Source of the DNA: Pteria penguin
Taxonomy: Eukaryota; Mollusca; Bivalvia; Pterioida; Pteriidae
Length of the DNA: 64,000 nt
Assembly (NCBI GenBank): GCA_035048485.1
Contig: CM068583.1
Span: 44,545,042 to 44,609,041, forward strand
Direction: 5' to 3'
Position 1 is the first letter of the stretch. Every line of letters starts with the position of its first letter. Positions 34,593 to 47,024 of the stretch are shown in pieces. Under the pieces are notes generated by a model. The model was not told where the DNA came from, made no database searches, and saw only the letters and a list, made by a program, of their open reading frames with translations. The position numbers and the translations under genes are program-made.

Positions 34593-35114
34593 AATCTCCA
34601 CTTTCAGAAGACTACAGTTTCAAAATCTTTGATAATGAAAAGAAGTCACAATACTGGAGAACAGAAGGCACAGATACATGAAACCCTCATTATTTTAGGT
34701 AATCTTTGGCATTAAAAGTTTCCTCATTGCATAAGATGACCGCAGAACATTATAGAATTATAGCGGTAACTGAATCAATGAAAATAATAAATGGAATCAT
34801 AACCTAAGCATTCTATTTTACCGTACGAGGTAACATTATTTATAAAAATTATACCCCAAATCACGCCTTTAAATTAGATGAAATATTATGAAATTAATAT
34901 AATGTCATACGTGAGATCGCTAACATTGTTATTTTGATATGCATAGACAGTCATAGCGGATGTGGCTAGTAAATCATGAGGCAAATACAGCTACCAGACA
35001 CATCTTTCCATCTCTCATAGTTACGAGGTCTTAAAAGTCCAATGTGTCACATTTGCTATAAGTACCATGGTGACAAAACATTAATTTCTGTATTATTGAA
35101 ATAATTTAGAAGTA

Positions 35115-35120
35115 ATAATG

Positions 35121-35153
<33 letters not shown>

Positions 35154-35213
35154 GAAGAAGAAGAAGAAAAAGAAGAAGAAGAAGAAGAATAAGAAGAAGA
35201 AGAAGAAAAATAT
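35115..35213. repeat. (AAT)n-(AAG)n microsatellite
   Basis: Compound repeat: AAT units followed by purine-rich AAG units. Confidence 0.95.
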
Positions 35214-35354
35214 AAGAAGCTTTTATAAAATCTTTCCCCAGAAACTTGCAAAATTGAGACCATTTATGATCATTATGTCAAAATCAAATGTACTGTAATG
35301 TCACATCAGAAAACTCTAAGCATCTTTTCCGAAAATAGAATAGTTTTTTCTTTG

Positions 35355-37560
35355 GTCCATTGTGTCACATTGTTCTGAGTGCCATAGTGACATTAATTCC
35401 TGTAGTATTGAATTTGAAGGGGTATAGAATAGTTTTATTTTTTTTGTAACTCCTTATCATGTTACATGACCTGAAATGTTACCAGATAGCTAATATCTGA
35501 TTGGTGAGTGACGCGAACTATTTAATTTTCTTGTTGACCGTGACTTGTCTATCAGACGGTATGCAGTAATCTATTTCCATTCAATTTAATAACGCTCTCT
35601 AGTGTCCTTATATGTCTTACTCTCCTACTCCGTTGATATTTAACTGAAATGTAAGTCTTGACAAATATGTTTGTATATGTCAATGTCCTGTTGTTTCATG
35701 CCACGTCTGGTGATTATTTCACATCAACAGTGCGTATGCAATGTGGCAGAGAAATCCCACTGTGACATGTACAGACAATGTTCTTTGACAGCAATCTGTG
35801 AAATGGATATCCAATGCACTGTGACATAGAGAGCAATTACTCTGTGACAAAAAAAAACCCTTTATGTAATAGAATGCCAATGCTTTGTGACAGACATAGC
35901 CTTTTGTAATACAGATAGCCAATGTGACAGAGACCACTTTCTGTGTTGGAGACATCAACCCTCTGTGACATAGACAGCCAGGTCTCTGTGACATAGACAG
36001 CCAGCCTTCTGCGAAAGACACAACCAACAACCTGTGACATAGCATCAATGACCTGTGACATAAACAACGAATGCTCTGTGACAGAGTCAACCTTCGGTGA
36101 CAGACACAACCAGTTCTCTGTGACATAGACAACCTAAGCTCTCTGACATAGAAAGTCAATGTTTTTGACAGAGACAGCAATGCTCTGTGACGGGAGACAA
36201 CCTCATATGACGTAGACAAACATCTGCAACAGAAAAAGCCAATGCTCTCTGACATAGGCAACTAATGCTCTATGACAAAGTTAGCCTTCTGTAAAATAAC
36301 GAAGACAGCCTTTTTTGTTAGAGACAGCCAACTCTCTCTGACATAGCCAATGGTCTGTGACATATACAGCCAATGCTCTCTAATAGAGAACTGAGTGTAT
36401 TTCCCATCAATACGGAATATCGCAACTACGATTACGTCAACATACACGAGCACTTTGTGATTGTTATGATGTCATATAGTTATGACGTAAGTTGCCCACA
36501 TAAAAGTGCCCACATCGAGAACAATGGATTTGGTAAGTGGATAAATGCAAACCGTGACGGATTTTAGTAATTGCGATACTCCGTATTGAGAAAGCAAATG
36601 CTCCGTGACACGCATAACCAATGCTCTGTGATACAGTATTAGTCATAGATAATCCTCTTTGAAACAGACAGCTAATGCGCTGCAACAGAGAGTTGAAAGT
36701 ATTTCATATCGATACAGACAATAATTTACAGGGACAGCCATCGCTCTATGATAACTCCTTGACATATCCTTCCATATCTGATTGTTATGAAGTCTTTATG
36801 GTCCATGGTGTCACATTGTTATGAGTGCCATAGTGACATTAACTCCTGTAGTGTTGAATTTGAAAGGGTATATAATAGTTTTATTTTCTTGTAATTCATT
36901 ACGATGCTACATAGCCAGAAATGTTACCAGACAGTTGCAACTGGTGAGTGACATGAACTTTTTATTATCTTCTTGTTGACCGTGACTTGTCTATCAGACG
37001 GTATGCAGTTATCTATCCCCATTCAATTCAATAACGCTATCTAGTGTCGTTATATGTCCTTATATGTCTTACTCTCCTACTCTGTTGATATTAAACTAAA
37101 ATTTAATGTTGTTCCACGCCCCATCTGACAATTTTTTTTCATATAAACAGAGCCAATGCAACATTACAGAGAAATCCCCCTGTGACATGGACACCCAGTG
37201 CGCTGAGACATAGACAGCCAATGCTCTGTGGCATTAATAGCCAATGCTCTGCAATAGAGAACTGAGAGTATTTCACATCAATACAGACAACCATTGCTCT
37301 GTTACAGGGACAACTAACGCTCTGTGACATAGACAGCCATTGCTCTGTGACAGGAACTATCAGTGTTCTTTGCTATAGACAGCTATTGCTCTCTGACAGT
37401 GACAACCAATGTTCTGTGATATACGTAGCCAATGCTCTGCGACAGTGAACCGATAGTATTTCACATTAATGGAGACAGCCAATGCTCTGTGAAAGAGACA
37501 ACCCTCTGTGAAATAGAAAACTAATGCTCTGCAAAGCAATAGACAGCCAGTGATCTGTTA
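35355..37560. repeat. Tandem 1.45-kb duplication carrying a CTCTGTGACA minisatellite
   Basis: A unique lead segment of about 300 bp (gtgtcacattgttctgagtg ... ttactctcctactccgttga) occurs at 35355-35655 and again at 36795-37100. Each copy is followed by degenerate repeats of agccaatgctctgtgacata (35730-36720 and 37150-37560). The second repeat block is shorter. The minus-strand open frames with regular Cys/His residues are products of the repeat. Confidence 0.85.
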
Positions 37561-38226
37561 CAAAGTCTCTAGACTGCAAACATGCATATACAGACATACA
37601 CATTTCTTGCCGTCGAACACAATGAGTAAATGTTTCCCATTTTTAAAAACTATTGCAGTAAATATCTTACACTATTTGATACGCACTTTACAATACATTG
37701 TTAATTTAATTTTGAATTTTAAATTTGATATTTTCATTATGCGGAAGGTGACATACATACCCGACTCATTTTTATATACTTCATTATATTCTAATTCACT
37801 GTACTAATACAGACAGAAGCGGCTGTTAGAAATATGATTATGCATTGAAGATGACGATTAAGTTGTTTTTCTTTTCTTAAATAAAACTGGGATAATATAT
37901 GATATACAGTGTGCTGTTTATAAGAGTTTCCTTTTATCTGTTAAATCATATTATGAGATAAGTTCTAGATTAGTATGACAAATCTGAGTAGTTTTAGATG
38001 TACATATACAAATAAAAAATAAAGATTTTAAAAGGCTGAATGGTAGTAAAAAAAAAAAAAACCAAAATCTAATGGCGATCGACATCATTATATATTGCAA
38101 TGTCTGTTCATAAATGTATAAATACATGTACATGTATCAATTATTTTCAAATTTCGCTGCATTTAAAAAAATTAAACTTGATCTATTTTACAACGATTAA
38201 GAAACAAGTTTTAAACAACGTACATA

Positions 38227-38404
38227 AATCTTGCTCGTTGGCACGGATCTTGGCGTAAGGGTGTCGTTTGTGTGGGATGAAACTGGAGTACCCGGAGAAA
38301 ACACACGAAGCCAGGCTGGTGACAGTCTCACCATCTCACTCCGGGAATCGAACCCGGGTCGCATTGATGAGACTGACGCTACTGACTGCGCTACTTGGCC
38401 CTTG
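38227..38404 (-). mobile_element. tRNA-derived SINE (type C)
   Basis: On the minus strand there is a tRNA-like head (ggccaagtagcgcagtcagt, B box gggttcgattcccgg) followed by a body with gttttctccgggtactccag, a motif common in SINE-like repeats of marine invertebrates. The stretches 37561-38226 and 38405-39850 show no recognisable gene. Confidence 0.7.
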
Positions 38405-39865
38405 CAATTTCAGGCTCAGCGACTTCTAAAGTCACAGGTTAACTTTTTCGCCATTCTTTGTAAAATATTTTTCATTTAATGATAATCAGTCCCTCTTCTC
38501 ACCACTTTTGTTTTTCATTTTCATTTCTTATCTATGTGAAAAAGTTTTGATGTATTACATACTTCTATAAACGTTTAATGTTTATCTTTATATATTATCA
38601 CTATAAATTTCATATATTTCAATATTTAGAGATGTAAATAAACTCGAAAATCAGATATGAGAATGAACCCTATTCTATCAAAGGAATGTTTTAGTCTATT
38701 TATTGATTTGAAATCACCTTCCTATGAGTTTCTCTGTGTGACAATATCGAATGGAGAAAAACACCTTTGCATTAGTTGATCGTCTGTTTAAAAATTATCA
38801 TGCACTTTAAGGTTACAACGTTTGGATGTGTGGATGTCTGATAAAAAATAAGCACGAGCATGGTGTCAATTACCTATAAGCACGAGCATGGTGTCAATTA
38901 CCTATATTCTCCCATATTCTGTAATTATATCATATTCAATGTAGTATAAAAGTTCCACAAGTCTGTAAGGCGAGTCGTGCTGGTCATATATACATGATCT
39001 TAAATTATCTCGTTTATACGAACAATGTATTAAGATATTTGTTATAGTGAACAAGTATCCACATTTAGTTAAATGCATTTATATAAATAAGTAAGTAAGT
39101 AAGTAAGTGAGTATTTATATTTATGTATCTTCGTGTATACAAGTTTTATTGGTAGAGATATATAGCTCGTAATTTAAGGTAAGGCTTTCTACTAATAAAA
39201 ATTCGAATACGACTATGTATCAACGGCCTCGAGTAAAATGGGTCGTAAACATGTTTGTAAGAAATAGAAGATTATGTTATACAGTTTACTAGGTCTAAAC
39301 TACATCTAACCTGTAAAAGCCAGTTTGAAATACTTCGTCGTCATAGTATGCGGTAAGATAAACATGAACAAAATCAAAGTCGTTATCTAGTGCAACCATT
39401 GTAAATATTATTCTGTTTCAAGGCGTAAAAATGAATTTTGAACAGAACTATGAAAAGAGTTTGTGAAAAAGGTTGTAAAGATTAAACTGTATTGTTTGTT
39501 TTTCCTATATGAAAATTGCATAAATGTTCTCCTACAGTATACAATGAAATTCAAGGGGTTTTTTTTGTTTGATTTAACATATGGAGAATACTACAATTTT
39601 TAGGTTTGTGTTGCTTTCATCATTTGTTCTTATCATAAGAACCTCATAAAATTTCTCTGAATATAGTTATTCATATTCAATTTTCTCGTAAAAGTAGTAT
39701 ATAGTATATCGACCGGTGTCCTTACTCACAAAGAAGTACTATTTTCATTCATTCTGCATACATGCAGGTTGGAATATGCTGACTAGGAACAGATAACCTT
39801 AATGACATGCGCGCAGACCAACCGGCGAAAGCCTGAAATCTGGGGTAGATAAAGACACAATCACC

Positions 39866-39873
39866 TATAAATA
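39866..39873 (+). promoter_or_regulatory. Candidate TATA box of PIPOX
   Basis: TATAAATA lies 70 bp upstream of the PIPOX start codon. Initiation about 30 bp downstream would leave a 5' leader of roughly 40 nt. The position is plausible; the site is inferred from sequence alone. Confidence 0.4.
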
Positions 39874-39935
39874 AAAACAACCACAGAATGAAATCAGACT
39901 GACGGAAGGCGTAGTTCTATTAAAACGTATCTAGT

Positions 39936-42900
39936 ATGGCTGAAGTGACGGACCCCGAGAGGAGGTTTTATCAGTACATTGTAGTGGGATGTGGGGGCGT
40001 CGGCAGTGCCACAGTGTACTGGTTATCAAAGAAAATAGGTTCTGGTAAGTATTTACCTAAAAAGTCAATAAAGCTATGTTTCAGCGTATAATTATCGGTA
40101 TTAAACCTTTACTAGTTTTTCCGATATCCAATGTGAGTTTTTATTTTTGAATTAATAATTTATTAGATTCTAGTCAATTATAACAAATTATATTTCAGAC
40201 GTTTTAGGACTGGAGCAGTTTCATCTGGGTCATGATAACGGAGGTTCACAAGATCATTCCAGAATCATGTCGGTTCTACTTTCTCCATTAGATTTAAATA
40301 TCAAAATCTAACAAAATAACTGTTTACAGTACTTTGTAGATAGATTCAACAAAATTACTATGGAAAATGTGAATAAATTATATTTTTATTTTGAAAGTTT
40401 GCCTTTAAATGATCAAACGATATGTCGACTACATGTATATGTTCCAATGAGCGTTTCCATATGTATATTTTCAGACGGCTGGCTTATCATGACGACCGCT
40501 ACACCAAAATCACACCAGACACATACAAAGCGTATGTATATTTATTAGACAAAACTGTATTGTCGACGGTATTCCGAGTAGTTTATATTGCATTTCATAA
40601 ATAGTTATCAAACTGCTATTGCTTTGAACTTCTTTTTTTATCTATAGATGTTTTAATTTCGATTTTTATACCGATATGGTTTAGCAGTACATTAAGTCAC
40701 TGTGTTAACATTCAATATATATAATAGATGTAGTTATTTTGGGATAAGACCATGGTTGATATTGACCAATGACATTTACGTTGCAGGTGGGAGGAAGTGG
40801 AAAAGGAATCGGGTATACAGCTGGTATACCACACTGGAGGAATCAAATTTGCCAGGAAGAATGAACTGGGTCACGTTATCGACCAATATGCAGAGGCCAT
40901 GGCAAAACATAATATCAAGTAAATTTCCTCAGTGATGTACACGATTACTATTTAGAACTATGCTTCTTTCTTTTATTCAACGAGGCAAGCTACTGAGTGA
41001 AAAGTTAATGTCACAATGATACAACCCTGTATGATATCTAGATTCAGTTTACGATCGCTATACAGGCCTTCTTTGCGCTCATCAGAAAGCATTGTGACAT
41101 GCTGACTTCCTCATTTGGCTGTTGTCCTTGTATAAACCGTTTGTGTTGTGATGATGCAATATTTATACTAAATATGATTTCTTACCGATTGTGACTACGG
41201 TCATGTTACCACTTAATATGATTACTAGTTATACTAGGAGCAGGCTTGGTGTAGTGGTTAAGTGCTTGGTTTCCGGCGCCGACGATCCGCGTTCGATTCC
41301 GGATTGCGCCACTATGTTTAAGAGGCTGGTTACCTCCTGATTCCATGGGATCCAGACATCTCTTCTTTGTCTTGTATAGTGTATATTATTGACTACTGTT
41401 ATGCATTTATCATGTTACATAATATATATGCTCTTGCAGATTTGTAATATCTTCTTGACTTTAACCAAATTTACACCCGAAGAAAAGAGAGGTTTAGCGC
41501 GATAATTAATAAAATCGTTTCAGCATACTACATGTACTTCCAAGATGAAATTGGTTTAGACGCACTTAAGTTTTATCTGTCAGATTTGAACGACTGACAG
41601 GAAGTCAGCTGCACAAGAAGTTCCCTCAGTTTGAGACAGACGATAGTTACACAGCATTATATGAAGAACAAGCTGGTCTTGTGGATGCAGCCATGGCAAA
41701 TTCTGTTCACATACAACTTGCACGAGCCCACGGTGCCAGTGTCATCGATAACTGTCCCGTCAAAAGAATCGACAAAGCGCCAAATGGTCATATACTCGTA
41801 AATATTAAATATATTACACATATATTCATTTATGCTAACGTGGTTTCGTTTAAAGAGCTTATCTCAGTTAACTGAAATTATATTTATAAAATTTTTGTTG
41901 ACATTTCCATGGTACATCGAAATCTATGGTCCACCCGAAACGTTTGTAAGACCCGTATTTTCTCCAAGTTTCATTTTAAAAGTCCGTTAGTGTAAAGATT
42001 TGCATCATGGCCTTCACGCGGGGAAATGCGTAACCGGTCAAATTCACTGTCATCTCGTGAGAAATTTTTTTGTCCAGTCCATAATTGTTTTAAAACTTCA
42101 TCAGTATAAGTTCATTCATATCAGAAAAGTTCCTTTCCTTGTATGAAAATGGTGCGTCATGACCTGAACTCAAGTTCATGTATCCAAGGTCAAGATGAAG
42201 GTCACTTTCACCAAAGGAGAAATTTTCTTGTCCAGATCACTATTTCTACATATTTCATTGAAATGAGTTCATACATGGTAGAAATATTCCTCAAAGGAAG
42301 GTGGTATTCATAACTTTCACTTCGGATCATGCATCCAAGTTCAAGGTAACTGCTACATTACGAGTTTACGACTTTTAACAAATGCTTAAAGTGCAGGCCA
42401 AGGTATCTGTAAAATTTGGTAAAATTTCTTATACATCGATAGAATAATTAATCATGGAAGAAACACTCTGAAAGGGAAGGCTATGTCAGGACCTTGTCAA
42501 CCTTGATACAAGGTCACTGTCAATTTTAGTGACATGATTTACATGTAACTACATTGCATGTTTGAGACATTAACTGACATTTAATGTGCGATGTTCTTAA
42601 AGGAAAAAAAAAAACAGATCACATTTGGCCCTTTGTTTAAAGTTGCTTTGATGTGTGTAATAGACAACGAAAGCTAAGCTCTTGCTAACAGTTTCAAACT
42701 TTGTGATTCACTTTCAGGTATATACTTCCAAGGGGATTTTTCAATGCAGACGTCTTCTGGTGACGTCAGGGGCTTGGATAAATAACGTCCTGCAATCTGT
42801 TGGTGTACATGTGCCAGTCTACGTCACCCAGGAGCAGGTGTCCTACTTTGCAACACCACATGTGAAAGATTTCACGAAAGAAAAGTACGCACCATAATAT

Positions 42901-45095
42901 AAAGGCAGTCATTACTTGTCCCATATTGTCGACAATGAGAGACTATTAAACAAATTAGCATGAACAAATTCAAAACCATCACATCTACGTTCATTAAACA
43001 GGACATAAGCTTAACATATAGCAAATAACTTATTACAGTACATATATTGAAAATTCAGTGTATATGTTTTGTTATACGTGTACATGTTCTGGAATATCAT
43101 TATGTAGCATTCTGCTTATATAAATTCATTTCCCTTAAATTGTTATTGGGCATGCATACATAACTGTGCAAATAAGCATAGGCAGAACAAATGATATTGA
43201 TACATCTCAGTGACATTTTTGTTTCACCCCTGTATTATGTGTCCTAGGTACCCGATCTGGATATACCATGGATCTGACAGAGATTACTACGGACTGCCCA
43301 GTCACGGCAACTCAGGTAGCAAATGTGGCATAGAAATGGGCGGAGTCGTAAGAAGTGCCGAGACCCGATCATATGTACCAGACCCAGTCAGGGAAAAATA
43401 TGTCATCGATTTCCTTCGAGAAACAATTCCCAAGGTAAAACATCTACCTATACAAGTATACTTCTCTGGAAAATGCAGTATCACTAATTTTGCATTATTA
43501 TTACATTGCTTTGTCGTAAATTATATGGTACAGATACAAAGACGTTGTACTCATTATAACACCAGACATATCTACCACTTCTCACATTATTTCTTTCAGT
43601 CTCTTGGACCTATTATGTACACGAAGACATGTTTGTACACTATGCCCCCTGATCGTCATTTTGTGGTGGACCATTGTGGTAAGATAAGACCAGGATGGGA
43701 GAATGTCATTGTATGCAATGGAGCAGGTCATTGCTTCAAGTGAGTTTATTAATACTGTGATGTTCTATCTTATAGATACGTAGTGCCTTATAATCATGAC
43801 AACAAACACGACGGTTTTAAAAGCGGTGTTTATCTTTTACATCTTTTTGGTAGATAGTATAAAAATTAAATCCATGTATAGATTTACTTCTATATTTAGC
43901 TCCAATATATAGCACTAATAGGTGGGAGTCTTGAGAAAGAATTGCTTAAGCAAACGCAGCATGACCATATTCCGGAATTACAGTCATCTTTTCATTTCAA
44001 ATAATTGTTTCTTGTTTTATGTCAAGCCAATACTATTTCACGTATGTGTTGAAGGCATCAGGCCGATGCATCGCACAGAAAGTTAGTCCAATGCAATAGA
44101 CCTACCCAAAGCAATTAAGGATCTTTTTGTCGACATCTCCCATGATGCGGTCCTCGGGCTTTACTGCCTCATCGGAAAGACAGGACATTTACTAGTCCCA
44201 AGCCGGACTCGAACCCAGACTTCTCAGCCACGCTAGCGACTGAGCTACGACAGATTCTTTCCGTTTTAAAATAAACCTCACCTTACCCCATCGTAAAATA
44301 CACATCTTACCCTACTGTAAAATACACTACAACTTACCCCACTGTAAAATACACTACAGCTTACCCCACTGTAAAATACACTACAGCTTACCCCACTGTA
44401 AAATACATCACAGCTTACCCCACTGTAAAATACACTACAGCTTACCCCACTGTAAAAAACACAGCTTAACGTATTGTAAAATACAATACAGCTTACCGTA
44501 CTGGAAATATATAAGTCTTGTGTGTTGAGGAATACACTACAGCTGACCGCACCGTAAAATGCACTACAATTTAACGCATTGTAAAATACACTACAGCTTA
44601 CCATACTGTAAAATACACTACAGTCTAATGCACTGTAAAATACATTACTACAGTACAGTTTTATACACTGTAAAATGCATCTCGTGTATTGAAAAGTAAA
44701 CTATAGCTTAATGCATTGTAAAATACACTACAGTTTACCGTACTATAAGATTCGTCTCGTGTATTGAGAAATACACTACAGCTTAACGTATTGTAAAATA
44801 CACTACAGCTTAATGCATTGTAAAATATGTTGATATGTACAAATGTATATATCGAGAACTGAAGTTAGTTCTTTACTTCAATCAGTGGACTTTATATATC
44901 ATTTTTCCAAAATTTAGATTTGCTTGTCTTCTTGGAAAGATACTAAGTGAAATGGCTGTCGACGGAAAGACACAATATGATGTCACAAAATTTAACATTG
45001 ACCGCCCAGCTATTACACAACCAGGATGGACTCCCGAGATGTATGCAGAGACTGGAGGAAAAGTCCCCATCAACCCAAATAAGTCCAAACTCTAA
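39936..45095 (+). CDS. PIPOX: Peroxisomal sarcosine oxidase / L-pipecolate oxidase-like
   Basis: Nine exons: 39936-40044, 40199-40268, 40475-40531, 40787-40918, 41584-41797, 42718-42884, 43248-43434, 43600-43739 and 44918-45095, in frame to 417 aa (human about 390). Family knowledge: this flavoenzyme oxidises sarcosine (also pipecolate and proline) in peroxisomes, giving glycine, formaldehyde and hydrogen peroxide. Visible signs: an FAD-binding GxGxxG loop near residue 18 (VVGCGGVGSA); the SRIIRLAY stretch after exon 2; C323 in KTCLYTMPPDRHF at the position where the family attaches FAD covalently; NGAGHCFK; and a C-terminal SKL peroxisomal signal. Exon 2 uses the less common donor gtcggt, chosen because it restores SRIIRLAY. 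The last intron holds a SINE and a 27-bp minisatellite. Confidence 0.9.
41236..41349 (+). mobile_element. tRNA-derived SINE (type B) in PIPOX intron 4
   Basis: The head gcaggcttggtgtagtggtt and a B-box-like gttcgattcc match the full copy at 61303. The 3' part is missing. Confidence 0.75.
41880..42710. other. PIPOX intron 5, repeat-like sequence
   Basis: Diverged stretches repeat internally (aggtcaaggt-type and agaaattttcttgtccag motifs) and look like an old transposon relic. No exon is recognised. Confidence 0.4.
44158..44262 (-). mobile_element. tRNA-derived SINE (type D) in PIPOX intron 8
   Basis: On the minus strand: an A-box-like tcgtagctcagtcgctagcg and a B box gggttcgagtccgg at tRNA-like spacing. 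This is a different head from types A-C. Confidence 0.65.
44281..44830. repeat. 27-bp minisatellite in PIPOX intron 8
   Basis: About 18 units of ctgtaaaatacactacagct plus ttacccca variants. The left third is homogeneous and the right part is more degenerate. The array ends about 90 bp before the last exon. Confidence 0.9.
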
Positions 45096-46866
45096 CGGAT
45101 CACCTGCAGATCATTAATCTTTAGTGTTTACAATGTCAATTCACTTTTAGAGATAGGATCATGTGCAGAAGTAAGACTGAAAACAAACAATACTGTATAT
45201 GTAACTCATATATGTTACGATATACATTTAGATCTCTAGATGGTAAAGTATGCTGTAAAAATGTTATTTATTGTCATTAATATGGCTTATGCACTTGTAA
45301 TATAATATTGATGAATTATGCACTATACATTAAAAAGTCATAAAAAAGTAAATACATATTCATCTAGACTCAGATTTGTATTTACTAGTTTAAATATTTG
45401 ATTTGCTTTAGTCTAAATCCAAGATTTCCAGTCTAATGAATACATTTATATATATATATATATGTGTGTTCTAGATAATTTTAAAAATTATCAATAATTA
45501 TTATTATATTATAATAATAATTTACGATAAATTTCAAAATTCATACCAAACAAACTTGATTCACCAAGGAATTTAATTTTCAAATAAGCTATATATAGCA
45601 TGACTTGAATATTCTTTTTGAAAAACGAAAATGCTGCCTCTGAAAGCATGAATAAGATACGACTGGTGAAGATATCAACTGATTTATACAGCTATAATAT
45701 ATGTAAAAAAAAAACTAGTTACTGACAGTAAGGATAAGATGAAAGTATTTTAACAAAAGCTACACCTTTACTGCTCTACTGTAAAATATGCTGTTTGATT
45801 TATTTCAAAGAGCAACTTTCTGGTAAGGGTAAAAATGACACCTGTGTAGAATGGGACAAAAGTAACTGATTTTCATCAAAGGCCAAATCTCTTGAAAAAC
45901 AAGCTCAAATGCAAAAAAGTCAAATTTGATATGTAGGACCTCATACATATAACATACACACCAAGCTTCATTTAAGTATCTCAAAGGATGGCTGAACAAT
46001 AGGGCACTGCTAAACTGGCACATAATACATCAGCATTTTGTTATCCTCGGTGTCATATAAACCAGACCTAAATACTTAATCTAATTGTAGTTAATTCATA
46101 TTACCTCTAATACTGGTGAAATAGTTCAGTTTTCTTCTTCAACATTTTGTAAGTTAATTGATCTTATTTGTGCATCCATCGTTTTCCATGTTGACATCCT
46201 CCTCCTTTCATAAATACACCGAAAACAGTTGTATTAAATTTTAAGGAGATGTAAAAATTCCTGTTCAATATGCACATCTCTATAACATGATCTTTCTTTG
46301 TACCACATTTCATTAAAATCTACTAAAGGGCTTAGGAGGAGTTGCGAAGACAAGGTATAAAAAAACTAAGATACTCCAAGTCCAAAGGCCATAATTCTTG
46401 ATTTTTTTTTTCATTTTTAAGCATTCCCTTCCAATACGCACATCTTCATATAGTGTTCTTTTCTTTGTACCAGGTTTCAGCAAAATCCCCTAATGGGTTC
46501 ATATGTTGGATCTCGCACTAAACATGCACACTAAGTTTCATTTCAGTACATGTATCTCAAAGCCTGAAAGAAAATTAAAGCTTACAAAAACGTGTGTTTG
46601 TATTATGTGAATTTTGAAAAAAAAGAAAAAACCTCTTCAACTTCGTTCTTTAATGGTACATCTTACGGGTGGTTTCTATTGAAAATTACATAAGTATCTG
46701 TGTCTTGCTGCAAATATTTAATTTCACAAAGATAACCTTGTAATAGGACCCAAGTTTCTTCAGTATCTGAGGTATTTGTACGTACTTACTCATAAGGACC
46801 AAGGATGAACCACAAGTTCCAATCTTAGTTTCAAAGTAAAATAAACAAGTAACTGATAAATAAACG
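45096..46866. other. PIPOX 3' flank and intergenic repeat relics
   Basis: ATTAAA at 45329-45334 is a possible PIPOX polyadenylation signal. From about 45790 to 46570 the sequence resembles diverged dispersed repeats (caccaagcttcatttaagta and actaagtttcatttcagtac are related). No gene is seen. Confidence 0.45.
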
Positions 46867-46872
46867 TTTATT
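46867..46872 (-). promoter_or_regulatory. Polyadenylation signal of TTC23-like gene
   Basis: AATAAA on the minus strand, about 150 bp after the TTC23-like stop codon. Confidence 0.6.
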
Positions 46873-47024
46873 ACATTTCTGGAAGGAAATTAATACAATA
46901 GAACAGAACAGTACTCTAAAGTATTTGCACATACTGCTGACACTACTAGGTTTAAACAAATTCTAATTCTGAATAGTATCCTACAATACTAACATCCGTT
47001 GGTAAATCTCTATAGTTCACACAG

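Noticed and set aside
35719..36261. 180-codon minus-strand frame rich in regularly spaced Cys and His (zinc-finger-like look)
   Set aside because: It is a translation of the CTCTGTGACA minisatellite. The spacing follows the DNA repeat, not a zinc-finger consensus, and there is no splice or start context.
44278..44604. 108-codon minus-strand frame with repeated VFYSGVSCS
   Set aside because: Product of the 27-bp minisatellite inside the PIPOX intron; the 27-bp period is a multiple of three, so the frame stays open by construction.
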